Notes under the pieces: model-generated
What the model was told of the DNA's origin: nothing
The model's database searches: none
Seen by the model: only the letters and a program-made list of their open reading frames with translations
Shown: positions 8,105-17,166 of the stretch, piece by piece
How the letters are laid out: every line of letters begins with the position of its first letter
Position numbering within the stretch: the stretch's first letter is position 1
Source of the DNA: Chloroflexota bacterium
GTDB taxonomy: Bacteria > Chloroflexota > Dormibacteria > Dormibacterales > Dormibacteraceae
Reading direction: 5' to 3'
Length of the DNA: 64,000 bases
Assembly (NCBI GenBank): GCA_005883575.1
Contig: VBFH01000028.1
Location: 1-64,000, forward strand
Translations under genes and position numbers: made by a program

Positions 8105-9241
8105 CTAAGACTTCACCGCCGCGACCGGCTTACGCGCGCGCTTGACCGCAGCCGGCGCGGCTGTCAGAGCCATCCCGCAGTTGGGACAGAACCCTGACGC
8201 CACGATGTGCATGTGGCAGTTCGGGCAGATCGTCTCCGCGTATCCCATATGCGCCGCCTCCTCGAGCAGCGCGTGATGGAGGAGGTAGCGGACGTAGATC
8301 AGTAGCGAGCCGACCACCACGGCCTGCCAGACGAGGACGAACAGCTGCGCGATCGCGACGTCGTTGAGCAGCTGGGTGCCGAGAGCAAACGCGACGTGGG
8401 CGATCACGGCCATCGCAACCCCTCCGGCCTCGCGTCGTGCGAGCCGGCCGCGGCGGTACCTCCAGACCGCGGCCACCACCATCCCCGTAGCGCTGCTCTG
8501 GAGCAACGGCTGAAAGATGGCAAGGGTTGCCAGGTCGTAGATCCAGTTGCCCGGGGTCACGTGCGCGGGCAGCGCGGGTAGCGCGCTCGAGATAGCAACA
8601 AGCGATTCGGCGACGCTGAACCCGAGACCGGCGGCAATCCCAAAAACCAGACCGTCAACGGTCTCGGGGAATTCGGACCGCTTAGGGAGAAAGAGCGCGG
8701 GCAGCGGCTTGAGCGCCTCCTGCAGGACAGGCAGGGTCAGGCCAAGAAAAAGCAGCGCGCCGACGCTGATCCCCGCGTTGTGCAGCGGGTTGCCGACGTT
8801 TGGAAACGGGTTGTAGAGCGCACGCACGATGAGCGTCAGCACCAGGCCGGTGACTGCACCGCCGCCGATGGTGAAGCCGAGCACGGTCGCAGGTTCGTCG
8901 CGATAGACCTGCGCCTCATAGAGATAAATCAGATAAAGGACGGGGACCAGGAAGATGGCGACGAGGATCGCCGCCGTGACGAGTCCAGCGACGTAGAGAA
9001 CGAGAATGCCGGCCAGCCCGACCGCAAACGCCCAACGGAACTCGTGAATCTTCTGCTGACCCAGGTGCGGAAAGATCGTGGTGAAAACCGACGGCTGGAC
9101 GACGTGCTCCGTTGGATGCGCGGCGTACCTGTGCCGGCGGGTCTTGGCGCGGCTCAGCTCGCCCGTCGTTCCCTGGTCCGCTCCGCACCGGGTGCAGAAG
9201 ACCCCGTCGGGAACGTCGTTGGCACAGTGGTCACAGCGCAC
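8105..9241 (-). CDS. PrsW-like intramembrane protease with terminal zinc ribbons
   Basis: 378 residues. An N-terminal ribbon (CDHC...CTRC) and a C-terminal ribbon (CPNC...CPNC) flank about eight membrane helices. PrsW-type motifs are LQEALKP, GLGFSVAES and IAHVAFALG, corresponding to EExxK, FxxxE and the metal-ligand His. The first Glu of EExxK is Gln here, so activity is uncertain. PrsW proteases perform site-1 cleavage of anti-sigma factors in other bacteria. The immediately downstream single-pass zinc-ribbon protein is a possible substrate or partner. Confidence 0.75.
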   Translation of the reverse strand: MRCDHCANDVPDGVFCTRCGADQGTTGELSRAKTRRHRYAAHPTEHVVQPSVFTTIFPHLGQQKIHEFRWAFAVGLAGILVLYVAGLVTAAILVAIFLVPVLYLIYLYEAQVYRDEPATVLGFTIGGGAVTGLVLTLIVRALYNPFPNVGNPLHNAGISVGALLFLGLTLPVLQEALKPLPALFLPKRSEFPETVDGLVFGIAAGLGFSVAESLVAISSALPALPAHVTPGNWIYDLATLAIFQPLLQSSATGMVVAAVWRYRRGRLARREAGGVAMAVIAHVAFALGTQLLNDVAIAQLFVLVWQAVVVGSLLIYVRYLLHHALLEEAAHMGYAETICPNCHMHIVASGFCPNCGMALTAAPAAVKRARKPVAAVKS

Positions 9242-9271
9242 GGCCGGTAAGGATATCGACCGGCGCCGGCC

Positions 9272-9784
9272 TTACGCCTGCTTGGCAGCCTCCCCTTCAG
9301 CAGGCACCCAGCCTCGAATGAAGTGGCACGAATAGTGACCCAGGTGTTTCTCGAAGTAGCGCTGGTGATATTCCTCGGCGCGCCAGAAATCCGTCGCAGG
9401 CACGATCTCGGTGACGATCTTGCGGTCGAAGTACTTCTGCGCCTCTTCCTTGGAGCGGCGCGCGGCCGTCTCCTGCTCCGGGTTGTGGAAGAAGATGACG
9501 CTGCGGTACTGGTGGCCCGTGTCCGGCCCCTGGCGATTCAACGTCGTCGGGTCGTGCATGTTCCAGAACGAGTTGAGCAGCTTCTCGTAGGTGACCCTCG
9601 TCGGGTCGTACGTGACCTCGACGGCCTCGGCGTGTCCCGTGCGGCCTGAGCAAACCTGCTCGTAGGTCGCATGGTCGACGTGACCACCCTCATAACCCGA
9701 TACCGCTTCAATTACGCCTGGCAACTGGTTGAAAAGGTGCTCGACACCCCAAAAGCATCCGCCGGCAAAGGTCGCTTTCTCCAT
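9272..9784 (-). CDS. msrA: Peptide-methionine (S)-S-oxide reductase
   Basis: 170 residues, full length for MsrA. The catalytic cysteine lies in GGCFWG near the N-terminus, followed by GYEGG, TYEQVCSGRTGHAEAV and a C-terminal GHYSCHF. It reduces methionine-S-sulfoxide in proteins using thioredoxin. The ATG at 9784 is chosen because a GGAGG lies 6 nt upstream; an in-frame TTG 12 nt earlier falls within that ribosome-binding site. Confidence 0.96.
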   Translation of the reverse strand: MEKATFAGGCFWGVEHLFNQLPGVIEAVSGYEGGHVDHATYEQVCSGRTGHAEAVEVTYDPTRVTYEKLLNSFWNMHDPTTLNRQGPDTGHQYRSVIFFHNPEQETAARRSKEEAQKYFDRKIVTEIVPATDFWRAEEYHQRYFEKHLGHYSCHFIRGWVPAEGEAAKQA

Positions 9785-9810
9785 ATCACCCTCCAAGATT
9801 TATCCGACAC

Positions 9811-11133
9811 ATGATGATTCCCGAAGAGGATGATTCGCTAACCCCGCGGCCACCGCGGCGCTGGTGGCATCTGGCGGCGGTCGACGTCACCCCTCTGCGG
9901 CGCCATCGCGACTTCAGGCTCCTGTTCGTCAGCCGATTCGTGTCGTTCTTCGGCTCGATGATCACGACGGTCGCCTTTCCCTACCAGGTCTACCAGCTGA
10001 CGCACAGCGTTCTGCTGGTGGGGGCGCTGGGCGTGCTCGAGTTCGGGGCAATCCTCGCTTTCGCGTTCCTCGGCGGGGCGCTCGCCGATGCGCGCGATCG
10101 CCGGTCGATGGTGTTGCTCAGCGAGGCGGCGCTCATGGGGTGCAGCCTGCTGCTCGCCGGTAACGCTGCCCTCGCGCAGCCGCAGGTCTGGCTGTTGTTC
10201 ATCGTCGCCACCGCCTGGGGATTGTTCGATGCCCTACAGCGTCCCTCGCTCGACGCAATGCTGCCTCGGCTCGTCGACACGGATGAGCTGGCTGCGGCCG
10301 CCGCCCTGGGGAGCATCCGCAGCACCCTCGGCCAGATCCTCGGCCCGGCACTGGGCGGAGTCCTGATCGCCGCGTTCGGCCTCTCCGTCACCTACCTGGT
10401 GGACGTCGGCACCTTCCTGGTCGGACTTGCCTCCCTGGGCATGATGCGCGCCGTCCCGCCTCCTGTCGACGCAGAGCGACCAAGCTTCCGCCGCGTGATC
10501 GAAGGCCTGCGCTACGCGCGGAGCCGCCAGGAGCTGATCGGCACCTACGTGGTCGACATGGTGGCGATGTTCTTCGGGATGCCGCTCGCCCTCTTTCCTG
10601 CAATCGCCCAAAACCTCGGCGGCGCCAGGGTGCTGGGACTCCTCTACGCGGCCCCTGCGGTCGGCTCGTTCCTCTTTTCGGCCACCAGCGGATGGACCAA
10701 CCGCGTGCACCGGCATGGCCTGGGCGTGATCGTTGCCGCCACCATCTGGGGGGTTGCGATCATCGGCTTCGGCCTCTCGCCCGTCCTATGGGCGGCCCTC
10801 TTCTTCCTCGGCCTGGCCGGCGCGGCCGACATGATGAGCGGCGTCTTCCGTTCGGTGATTTGGAACCAGACGATTCCCGATTCGTTGCGCGGCCGGCTCG
10901 CCGCGATCGAGATGCTTAGCTACACGTCGGGCCCGGCGCTTGGCAACTTCGAGGCCGGCGTGGTCGCGTCCATCTTCAGCGTGCGGGTGTCGGTCGTCTC
11001 CGGGGGCGTGCTGTGCGTCATCGCCTGCGTGCTGTGCGCCGCGGCGCTGCCGCTCTTCCGCGCCTACGACGCTCGCCTCTACCATCTCGCGCCAGATCCT
11101 CGGCCTGACAGCGTCAAGCGAGAGAACCAATGA
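9811..11133 (+). CDS. MFS transporter, EntS-like (MFS_3) type
   Basis: 440 residues with about 12 membrane helices. Family-like segments include DFRLLFVSRFVSFFGSMIT at the first helix and the cytoplasmic loop LADARDRRS. The fold resembles enterobactin-exporter-like and macrolide-exporter-like carriers. The substrate cannot be inferred. It is transcribed divergently from msrA (26 nt apart) and its stop overlaps the next gene in an ATGA, so the following small membrane-anchored protein may assist it. Confidence 0.85.
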   Translation: MMIPEEDDSLTPRPPRRWWHLAAVDVTPLRRHRDFRLLFVSRFVSFFGSMITTVAFPYQVYQLTHSVLLVGALGVLEFGAILAFAFLGGALADARDRRSMVLLSEAALMGCSLLLAGNAALAQPQVWLLFIVATAWGLFDALQRPSLDAMLPRLVDTDELAAAAALGSIRSTLGQILGPALGGVLIAAFGLSVTYLVDVGTFLVGLASLGMMRAVPPPVDAERPSFRRVIEGLRYARSRQELIGTYVVDMVAMFFGMPLALFPAIAQNLGGARVLGLLYAAPAVGSFLFSATSGWTNRVHRHGLGVIVAATIWGVAIIGFGLSPVLWAALFFLGLAGAADMMSGVFRSVIWNQTIPDSLRGRLAAIEMLSYTSGPALGNFEAGVVASIFSVRVSVVSGGVLCVIACVLCAAALPLFRAYDARLYHLAPDPRPDSVKRENQ

Positions 11134-11657
11134 GCTCAGCCCAGATCGTTGTCGTCCTGGCCATCGCCACCGCGCTCTTTGCCCTCTGGGCGGCGGTCTT
11201 CGCCACCCGCGCCGACATGGCTACGAGGCGTGAGATCAAGAATGCAAATCAGCGCTGGGAGGCGAGCACCAAACCGGTGCCACACATCACGTTTACGGAG
11301 TTCACGGCGCCTGGGCAGTCGATCCAGATCCAGATCGAAAACCTCGGTGGGACCATGGCAGGATGCGCGCTGATCCTGCAGCACGCCGACGAGATCTACG
11401 CCACCGAGCTCACGCTGCCTGAAAAGGCGCCGGCGCGACCCATCTCGCTGCCGTTCATCGTCAAAGCCTGGCAGCGAGTCGCGCAGCCGCGCCCGCTCCT
11501 GCTGGTCGCACGCGACGTGGGTGGTCGCTGCTTTGACTGCCTCGATGGCGGCAAGCAGATCAAAGATCCACGCAGGTGGGTCGCCGGCCGCTTGCGTGAC
11601 CTGCGGATGCAGGGCATGGTCAACTTCCCGTCCATCACGGGCACCGCCAAGAGTTAG
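11130..11657 (+). CDS. Membrane-anchored protein of unknown function
   Basis: 175 residues. One N-terminal helix (about residues 5-26) anchors a soluble domain of about 145 residues that shows beta-rich patterning (ITFTEF, IQIQIENLG) and two Cys in GRCFDC. I recognise no family. It overlaps the transporter gene upstream by ATGA, and its 3' end overlaps the convergent OsmC-like gene by 4 nt. Confidence 0.6.
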   Translation: MSSAQIVVVLAIATALFALWAAVFATRADMATRREIKNANQRWEASTKPVPHITFTEFTAPGQSIQIQIENLGGTMAGCALILQHADEIYATELTLPEKAPARPISLPFIVKAWQRVAQPRPLLLVARDVGGRCFDCLDGGKQIKDPRRWVAGRLRDLRMQGMVNFPSITGTAKS

Positions 11658-12088
11658 TGAACCGGGTCAAGCTCCGCTTTCAGCTTTAGCTCAACGTTGC
11701 CGTTGAGCGCCTTGGAAACCGGGCACCCGTCCTTGGCGGCCTCGGCGAGCTTGCGGAACTCCGCCTCGTCGATGCCATGGACGTGTCCCTTGACGCTGAT
11801 CGTGATGGCGGTGATCCCAGTGCCGGGGACGAACTCGACCTCGGCGGTGGTGTTCAAGCGCTCAGGCTTGTGTCCCGCCTGGCTCAGCCCGTTGGAGAGG
11901 GCCATCGAGTAGCAGGCGGCGTGGGCGGCGGCGATGAGCTCCTCGGGGCTCGTGCCGTGCTGACGCTCTGCTCGGTTCGCCCACGTGACCGGGAACTCAG
12001 GGAACGTTCCGCTCGCGACCTTGACTCGTCCGCGACCGCTCATCAGGTCGCCCTCCCATACCGCATCCGCCCGACTGATCGCCGCCAT
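11654..12088 (-). CDS. OsmC/Ohr-family peroxidase-like protein
   Basis: 144 residues. The two family cysteines are in HAACYSMALS and DGCPVSKAL, the pair that reduces organic hydroperoxides in OsmC/Ohr proteins. SPEELIAAAHAAC is the typical OsmC helix. The ATG at 12088 is preceded by GGAGG at a good distance; an in-frame TTG lies 6 nt upstream. It probably detoxifies organic peroxides in the cytoplasm. Confidence 0.9.
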   Translation of the reverse strand: MAAISRADAVWEGDLMSGRGRVKVASGTFPEFPVTWANRAERQHGTSPEELIAAAHAACYSMALSNGLSQAGHKPERLNTTAEVEFVPGTGITAITISVKGHVHGIDEAEFRKLAEAAKDGCPVSKALNGNVELKLKAELDPVH

Positions 12089-12132
12089 GCCCAACCTCCA
12101 GGAAAGTACTCAACTGCAGGATAGTTGTTGCC

Positions 12133-13518
12133 GTGGATCCGATTTCTCCGGTCGCCGCGAAGCTCGAGGCCAGTGCCGCTTCGTATGTCAAAGAGAACCG
12201 CCTTCCGGGTGCGGCGGTCGGGGTGGTGCTCGGCCACGACCTCGTGTGGTGGGCCGGCGTCGGCTTCGCCGACATCGCGACGCGTCGAGCGCCCGACCTG
12301 ACGAGCCTCTACAGGGTTGCCTCGATCACCAAGACCTTCACCGGGACGGCGATCATGCAGCTCCGCGACGCCGGCAAGCTTCGCCTCGACGACCCCGTGG
12401 CGCGGCACATCCCGGAGTTCGGACGGGCAGGCAATCCATTCGGCGACATTGAGCAGGTCACGATTCGCCGCCTGCTGTCGCACGAGTCCGGATTGCAGAG
12501 CGAGCCACCGGACACCGACTGGAGGGCGGTTCGCTATGAGGGCTCGATCGCGCGCAACCTCGCGCGCGCGGCGGAGGTCAGCACACTGGTGCCACCTAAC
12601 ACGCAGCAGAAATATTCCAACATGGGGTTCCAGCTGCTCGGCGAGATCGTGGCCCGCGCGAGCGGCATGCCTTATGTCGACTACGTGCGGGGCAACATCC
12701 TCGAGCCGCTCGCCATGACGAGCAGCGGCTTCGAACCGCTGCCTCCGGCGCTCTCGACGCGGCGCGCGACCGGATACGGGGGCAGGTTCGTTTCCGACGA
12801 GCTCGAACCTTCATCGACGGCTCCGACAATCTGGGCCGAGGGCGGGTTGTGGTCATGCGTGGACGACCTGGCGCAATGGCTGTCCGCGCAGCTTCGAGAG
12901 GACGGGCGCATCCTCGCCCCCAAGACCCTGCGTGAGATGCACACGCCCCGGTACCTCGCCGACGAGGACTGGACAGAGGCGTTCGGGCTGGCCTGGTATG
13001 CAATTCGCCGCAAAGATGTGATCTGGGTTCAGCATTCAGGCGCGCTGCACGGGTTCAGGTCCAACATCTGCTTCCACGCGAAGACAAGGGTGGGGGCGAT
13101 CGCCCTGATCAACGGGCTCGGCGACGCCGCCACGCTTGCGATGGACCTCGGCGAGATCGCGCGCGAGGCGGTTGCGGCCGCGGCGCCAAGGATCGAAGCC
13201 GCCGCTCCGATGCCGTCTGAGTACCGCCCGCTGATCGGCATCTACTTCGACCGCGAGCTCGGCCTGGTTCTCCGCGTCGAGTGGCGCGACGGCAAGCTGA
13301 CCATCGTCGATCCCCAGCTTCCGGGATGGCGGCCGACGCTCGCGCCCAGCGACAAGCCGGACGTCTTCGTCATCGAGCCCGGTGTGCGCGAGTCGGGTGA
13401 CAAGGCCGTTTTTCGCCGGCTGCCCGATGGAAGGGTCGCCTCTGTCTTCATCGCCGCGGGGACGTGGATGCGCCTGGACCCGGTGGCCGTCCCAGAGAGC
13501 GCGCGGGCTGGATCGTGA
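12133..13518 (+). CDS. Class C beta-lactamase-related serine hydrolase
   Basis: 461 residues. The nucleophile lies in SITK (SxxK), the Tyr in YSNMGFQ (YxN), and the third motif is HSGALHG (HxG). These place it with AmpC/penicillin-binding-protein-4*/esterase EstB-type hydrolases. A C-terminal beta domain of about 100 residues follows the catalytic fold. No signal peptide is seen at the GTG start, so it may be cytoplasmic. Substrate is unknown: ester or D-amino peptide is as likely as a beta-lactam. It overlaps the cupin gene in a GTGA. Confidence 0.85.
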   Translation: MDPISPVAAKLEASAASYVKENRLPGAAVGVVLGHDLVWWAGVGFADIATRRAPDLTSLYRVASITKTFTGTAIMQLRDAGKLRLDDPVARHIPEFGRAGNPFGDIEQVTIRRLLSHESGLQSEPPDTDWRAVRYEGSIARNLARAAEVSTLVPPNTQQKYSNMGFQLLGEIVARASGMPYVDYVRGNILEPLAMTSSGFEPLPPALSTRRATGYGGRFVSDELEPSSTAPTIWAEGGLWSCVDDLAQWLSAQLREDGRILAPKTLREMHTPRYLADEDWTEAFGLAWYAIRRKDVIWVQHSGALHGFRSNICFHAKTRVGAIALINGLGDAATLAMDLGEIAREAVAAAAPRIEAAAPMPSEYRPLIGIYFDRELGLVLRVEWRDGKLTIVDPQLPGWRPTLAPSDKPDVFVIEPGVRESGDKAVFRRLPDGRVASVFIAAGTWMRLDPVAVPESARAGS

Positions 13519-13847
13519 AGGCGCACGAGATCCTCGAGCTCGACCCTCAGCCGCGTGACTCCGAGGGCCACGGCTACGTCGACTTCCTAGCCTCGGAGAA
13601 GCTCAGCCTCGGCCTCGCGGTATGGCCTACTGGATCAAACGACCGCCAGCGACCCCACGCGGAGGACGAGGTCTACTACGTGATCAGGGGCAGGGGCGTG
13701 ATCCAGGTCGCGACCGAGGACCGGCCGGTCAAGGCAGGCAGCCTCGTGTTCGTCGCCGCCGGCGTCGAGCATCGCTTTCACCACATCGAAGAGGACCTGC
13801 GCGTGCTCGTCTTCTGGGCGCCACCACACAGTCGAAGGTCAGCCTAG
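13515..13847 (+). CDS. Small single-domain cupin protein
   Basis: 110 residues. Cupin motif 1 is RPHAEDEVYYVIRGRG and motif 2 is AGSLVFVAAGVEHRF, giving the usual His/Glu/His metal ligands. It is translationally coupled to the serine hydrolase (GTGA). Function is unassigned; such proteins are often dioxygenases, isomerases or sugar-binding proteins. It converges on the next gene with a 4-nt overlap. Confidence 0.8.
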   Translation: MKAHEILELDPQPRDSEGHGYVDFLASEKLSLGLAVWPTGSNDRQRPHAEDEVYYVIRGRGVIQVATEDRPVKAGSLVFVAAGVEHRFHHIEEDLRVLVFWAPPHSRRSA

Positions 13848-14245
13848 AGCCGGCTCCCCGCGGGTCTGCCTGACTCCTCGGGCGATCCGCTGCTCTTGAT
13901 CTCGGCGACCGTGCCCATGGCCTTGTTGCGCAGGTGCCGGACCCTCCTGCCGCTCCACTGGCCCATGTCGCGACCGGCGGCCATCGCCTTGTCGTACGCC
14001 ATGTGGCGGCGGGCGCTGCCGCGCGTGCTCTCGAAGAAGAACGCCACCAGCGACGCGATCGCCATGCCGCCGGCAAACCACACCATGCCGATCCGCCACG
14101 CCGGCCGCCGCGGCCTGGCCAACATCGACGCCGACCGATCGCGCAGCTCGGCTGACCTGCCCAGCAACGCGGACGACCGGTCTTTGATCACCGAGGGCAC
14201 AGTCTTGAATTCGTCTGCTTTCCGCGAGATTCGAGAGGTATCCAT
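13844..14245 (-). CDS. YtxH-like membrane protein of unknown function
   Basis: 133 residues, very basic, with one hydrophobic helix (WFAGGMAIASLVAFFF) near the middle followed by STRGSARRH and a charged C-terminus. This resembles YtxH/DUF883-type stress proteins, but the resemblance is only to composition and layout. It is the only minus-strand gene between the cupin gene and the lipase maturation factor and may be transcribed with the latter. Confidence 0.55.
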   Translation of the reverse strand: MDTSRISRKADEFKTVPSVIKDRSSALLGRSAELRDRSASMLARPRRPAWRIGMVWFAGGMAIASLVAFFFESTRGSARRHMAYDKAMAAGRDMGQWSGRRVRHLRNKAMGTVAEIKSSGSPEESGRPAGSRL

Positions 14246-14272
14246 ACGAAGGGAACGGTCCTTTTCCGCAGG

Positions 14273-15724
14273 CTACTCGCGGTGGAGTTGCGCCGGTGCG
14301 CCGGCGGGGTCGAGGACCAGCGTAGGCAGGTATTCACCCGCCGGCGTTCTGACCCACCACACGCCCTGGCGTCGAAGCTCGTCCCACGTCGAGAATCGGT
14401 ACCGGTAGAGGTTGGCCCGGACCGCCACCGGGCGGTGGCCGCGGAATGGGTCGAACCGGAGCAGCTTGGACGTCGCGCGGTCGCCTTCGAGGAGCTTGAC
14501 CACGAACGCGATGAGCCACTGATGCCGGAATGGCGACTCCATGGCCGCAAACCACATCAGCCAGTCGAGCCGGAGATGGTAGGGCGCGAACTGCCGGGGG
14601 ATCCTGCGGGGATCGCCCGGCTTGCCTTTGAACTCGTACGCCTTCCACCCGGCTTCACCCAGGGGATGGTCGGCCGTTCCCTCGACGACGATCTCGTAGC
14701 GCTCCTTGGTCACTGAGCCGAATGCTCCGTATGTGTTGACCAGGTGAAACGGGTCGAAGCTGAAGTTCATCAGCTGGTGCGGCGAGATCAGGTTGAGCAC
14801 GGGCCGGTAGCTGAGGACGATGACCAGCACCGTGACCGCCAGGACGAGCCACTGCCACCAGAGCGGCAGAGCAGCGAGATCCGCAGCATGCACCGAAAGG
14901 AATAGCGACAGCGTCCGGTCGTCAAAGGCCGAGAACGCGAGCGTCATGGTCAGAAAGTTGAGCCACGAGAAATTTCCGCTCAGCACCAACCAGGCCTGCG
15001 TCAGCACGATGATCGCGCCCGCGATCGATGCCACGGGCTGCGGCGCAAACAGGAAGAACGGCACGACGAGCTGGGCGAAGAAGTTGCCCAGCACCTCGAT
15101 GCGGTGGAGCGGCCTGGGGAGGTGGTGGAAGAACCAGCTCAGGCTGTTGGGCATCGGCTGCGTCTCGTGGTGGTAGTAGAGGCAGGTCCCCTCACGCCAG
15201 CAACGATCGCCGCGAAGCTTGATCAAACCGGCCCCGAACTCGACCCTGAAGACGAGCCAGCGAAGCAGAAGGATGAGGGGCCAGGGAGGCACGGTGGGCC
15301 CAGCGCCCAGGAAGATGGCGAGGAATCCCGCTTCGAGGAGGAGCGTCTCCCACCCGAACGCGTAGAAGATCTGGCCGACGTTCACGATCGATTGATAAAG
15401 GGCCCACAGCGCAAACCAGATCGGAATCGCGACCGCGGGCGGCGCAACATCCGGCAGCCCGACCACCACCGCGATGCTCAGCAGCACGCCACCCCAGGCG
15501 ACTGCGAGCAGCAGCGGGTCGGAGTAGTGGAGATGAAAAAGGGTCGGGGCGTCGAGGAACCTGACCCGGCGGAGGAACAAAGGCACGGGCAGCAGTCCGT
15601 GTGCTCCAAGCAGCGGCCGGAACTGGAATGCCGCGACCAGAAAGGCGACGAGGTAGATCATGCCCAGCGCGCGCTCGATGAGGAGCCTGGTCAGCCAGTA
15701 GTCCGGAGCCTGGAGCCAATCCAT
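14273..15724 (-). CDS. Lipase maturation factor family membrane protein
   Basis: 483 residues with about eight membrane segments. Family-typical stretches include SIVNVGQIFYAFGWE, FRVEFGAGLIKLRGD and HHETQPMPNSLSW. In animals LMF1 folds lipases in the ER; bacterial members have no settled role and probably act on exported proteins or lipids. It begins one base after the stop of the CrtI-like gene, in a run of minus-strand genes that starts with phosphoketolase. Confidence 0.88.
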   Translation of the reverse strand: MDWLQAPDYWLTRLLIERALGMIYLVAFLVAAFQFRPLLGAHGLLPVPLFLRRVRFLDAPTLFHLHYSDPLLLAVAWGGVLLSIAVVVGLPDVAPPAVAIPIWFALWALYQSIVNVGQIFYAFGWETLLLEAGFLAIFLGAGPTVPPWPLILLLRWLVFRVEFGAGLIKLRGDRCWREGTCLYYHHETQPMPNSLSWFFHHLPRPLHRIEVLGNFFAQLVVPFFLFAPQPVASIAGAIIVLTQAWLVLSGNFSWLNFLTMTLAFSAFDDRTLSLFLSVHAADLAALPLWWQWLVLAVTVLVIVLSYRPVLNLISPHQLMNFSFDPFHLVNTYGAFGSVTKERYEIVVEGTADHPLGEAGWKAYEFKGKPGDPRRIPRQFAPYHLRLDWLMWFAAMESPFRHQWLIAFVVKLLEGDRATSKLLRFDPFRGHRPVAVRANLYRYRFSTWDELRRQGVWWVRTPAGEYLPTLVLDPAGAPAQLHRE

Positions 15725-15725
15725 C

Positions 15726-17162
15726 TCAGAGCCGGCGAGATCGCAAAACGGCGCGCGCCGCGTTCACCCCGCACATTCCGTGAATCCCACCGCCTGGTGG
15801 GGTCGCGGCCGAACAGATGAAGAGCTTTTCGTCTGGCGTCGCGTAGGGGTTCAGGCTGAGCACCGGACGTGCCAGCAGACCGCGAAGGTCCATCCGGCCG
15901 CCCATGACGTCGCCGCCGACGCAGTTGGGCTCTTCGGCCTCGAGGCGCCGCGGCGACCAGGCGCTGCGGCGGCGGATGAGGTCGCCAAACCCGGGCGCGA
16001 AACGCTCGACCTGGGCCTCGATCGGGGCGGTCATGTCGACCTCGGAACCGTTCGGCACGTGGCAGTAGGCCCAGGCCACGTGCTTGCCGTCCTGCGCGCG
16101 GGTGCGGTCGAAAAGGGTCGGTTGAGTCAGGAGCACGAAAGGACGCGCGGGATGCCGGCCCTTCGCGACCTGCAGCTCCGATTCGGCGATCTCCTCCATG
16201 GTCCCGCCCAGATGCACCGTCGCCGCCCGGGCGCACTCGGCCGAACGCCATGGGATCGGTCCGTCAAGGGTCCAATCCAGCTTGAACGCACCCGGTCCGT
16301 GGCGATAGGTCTCGAGGTCGGCGCGGTAGGGCTGAGGAAGTCGCGCCCCGACCAGCTCGAGAACTCCCTTCGGGACGAGGTCGAGAAGCACCACCCGGTG
16401 TTCGGGAAGGCTTTCCAGCGAGGTGACCGGGTGGTCGCATTGGAGCTCCCCGCCCAGCTCACCCAGCCGCCGCGTCATCGCTTCCGCCACCGAGGCGGAG
16501 CCGCCGCGAGCCACCGGCCAACCGCCCGCATGGGCCGAAGCGAGCATGAGCATGCCCATTGCGCCAGTGCCCGCCTCGTCCAGTGCGAGCAGGCTGTGCG
16601 CGGCCGCACCCGCGAGCAGGGCCCGTGCCTCGCGCTCCTGGAAGAAGATTCCCGCCAGCGACAGCGCCGACAGCAGGCCGGGCAGCCCAAACCGAAGGAG
16701 AAGAAGCGGGTCGCCAGGTAGTCGCGGTGGCCCCATGACCATGGCCAAGAGCTCGGGCATGCGCTCCGCCAGCGGACCGATGAGGCGCCGGTATGCGTTC
16801 GCGTCCCCGCGTAGCCGCGAAGCCGTCTGGGTCACCGAGCGATCGGCCACCAGCGCCGTGCCGTCGTCGAACGGGTGCGCCAGCGGGGTCGGCGGGGTGA
16901 CGAGGTCGAGCTTTAGGGGCGCAAAGAACGGAAGCAGCGGCGGGAGCGCCATGATCGTGGAGCAGACGTCGTGGCGAAACCCGGGCTCGAGGAGCTCTTC
17001 CGTGCGCAGGCCACCGCCGGCCTTGCCCGCCGCCTCCAGGACGAGGACGGACCTGCCGGCCTCCGCCAGCGTGATGGCGGCCGCCAGGCCGTTGGGTCCG
17101 GACCCGACGACAACCGCGTCATAGCGGTCTGTCGAATTGCGCCCCGCGAGCGGCCGGCGCAT
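15726..17162 (-). CDS. Phytoene-dehydrogenase-like NAD(P)/FAD oxidoreductase
   Basis: 478 residues from the ATG at 17162. The N-terminal dinucleotide-binding motif VVGSGPNGLAAAITLAEAG is followed by LVLEAAGKAGGG. The C-terminal region PYATPDEKLFICSAATPPGGG and GMCGVNAARA matches CrtI/all-trans-retinol-saturase-like FAD oxidoreductases. No carotenoid synthesis genes are nearby, so the CrtI name should not be carried over as a function. It sits 4 nt after the acetate kinase stop. Confidence 0.85.
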   Translation of the reverse strand: MRRPLAGRNSTDRYDAVVVGSGPNGLAAAITLAEAGRSVLVLEAAGKAGGGLRTEELLEPGFRHDVCSTIMALPPLLPFFAPLKLDLVTPPTPLAHPFDDGTALVADRSVTQTASRLRGDANAYRRLIGPLAERMPELLAMVMGPPRLPGDPLLLLRFGLPGLLSALSLAGIFFQEREARALLAGAAAHSLLALDEAGTGAMGMLMLASAHAGGWPVARGGSASVAEAMTRRLGELGGELQCDHPVTSLESLPEHRVVLLDLVPKGVLELVGARLPQPYRADLETYRHGPGAFKLDWTLDGPIPWRSAECARAATVHLGGTMEEIAESELQVAKGRHPARPFVLLTQPTLFDRTRAQDGKHVAWAYCHVPNGSEVDMTAPIEAQVERFAPGFGDLIRRRSAWSPRRLEAEEPNCVGGDVMGGRMDLRGLLARPVLSLNPYATPDEKLFICSAATPPGGGIHGMCGVNAARAVLRSRRL

Positions 17163-17166
17163 GGCA

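Noticed and set aside
15726..17162. Carotenoid biosynthesis (phytoene desaturase)
   Set aside because: The FAD oxidoreductase fold fits, but no phytoene synthase or other carotenoid gene is near, so pathway membership is unsupported.
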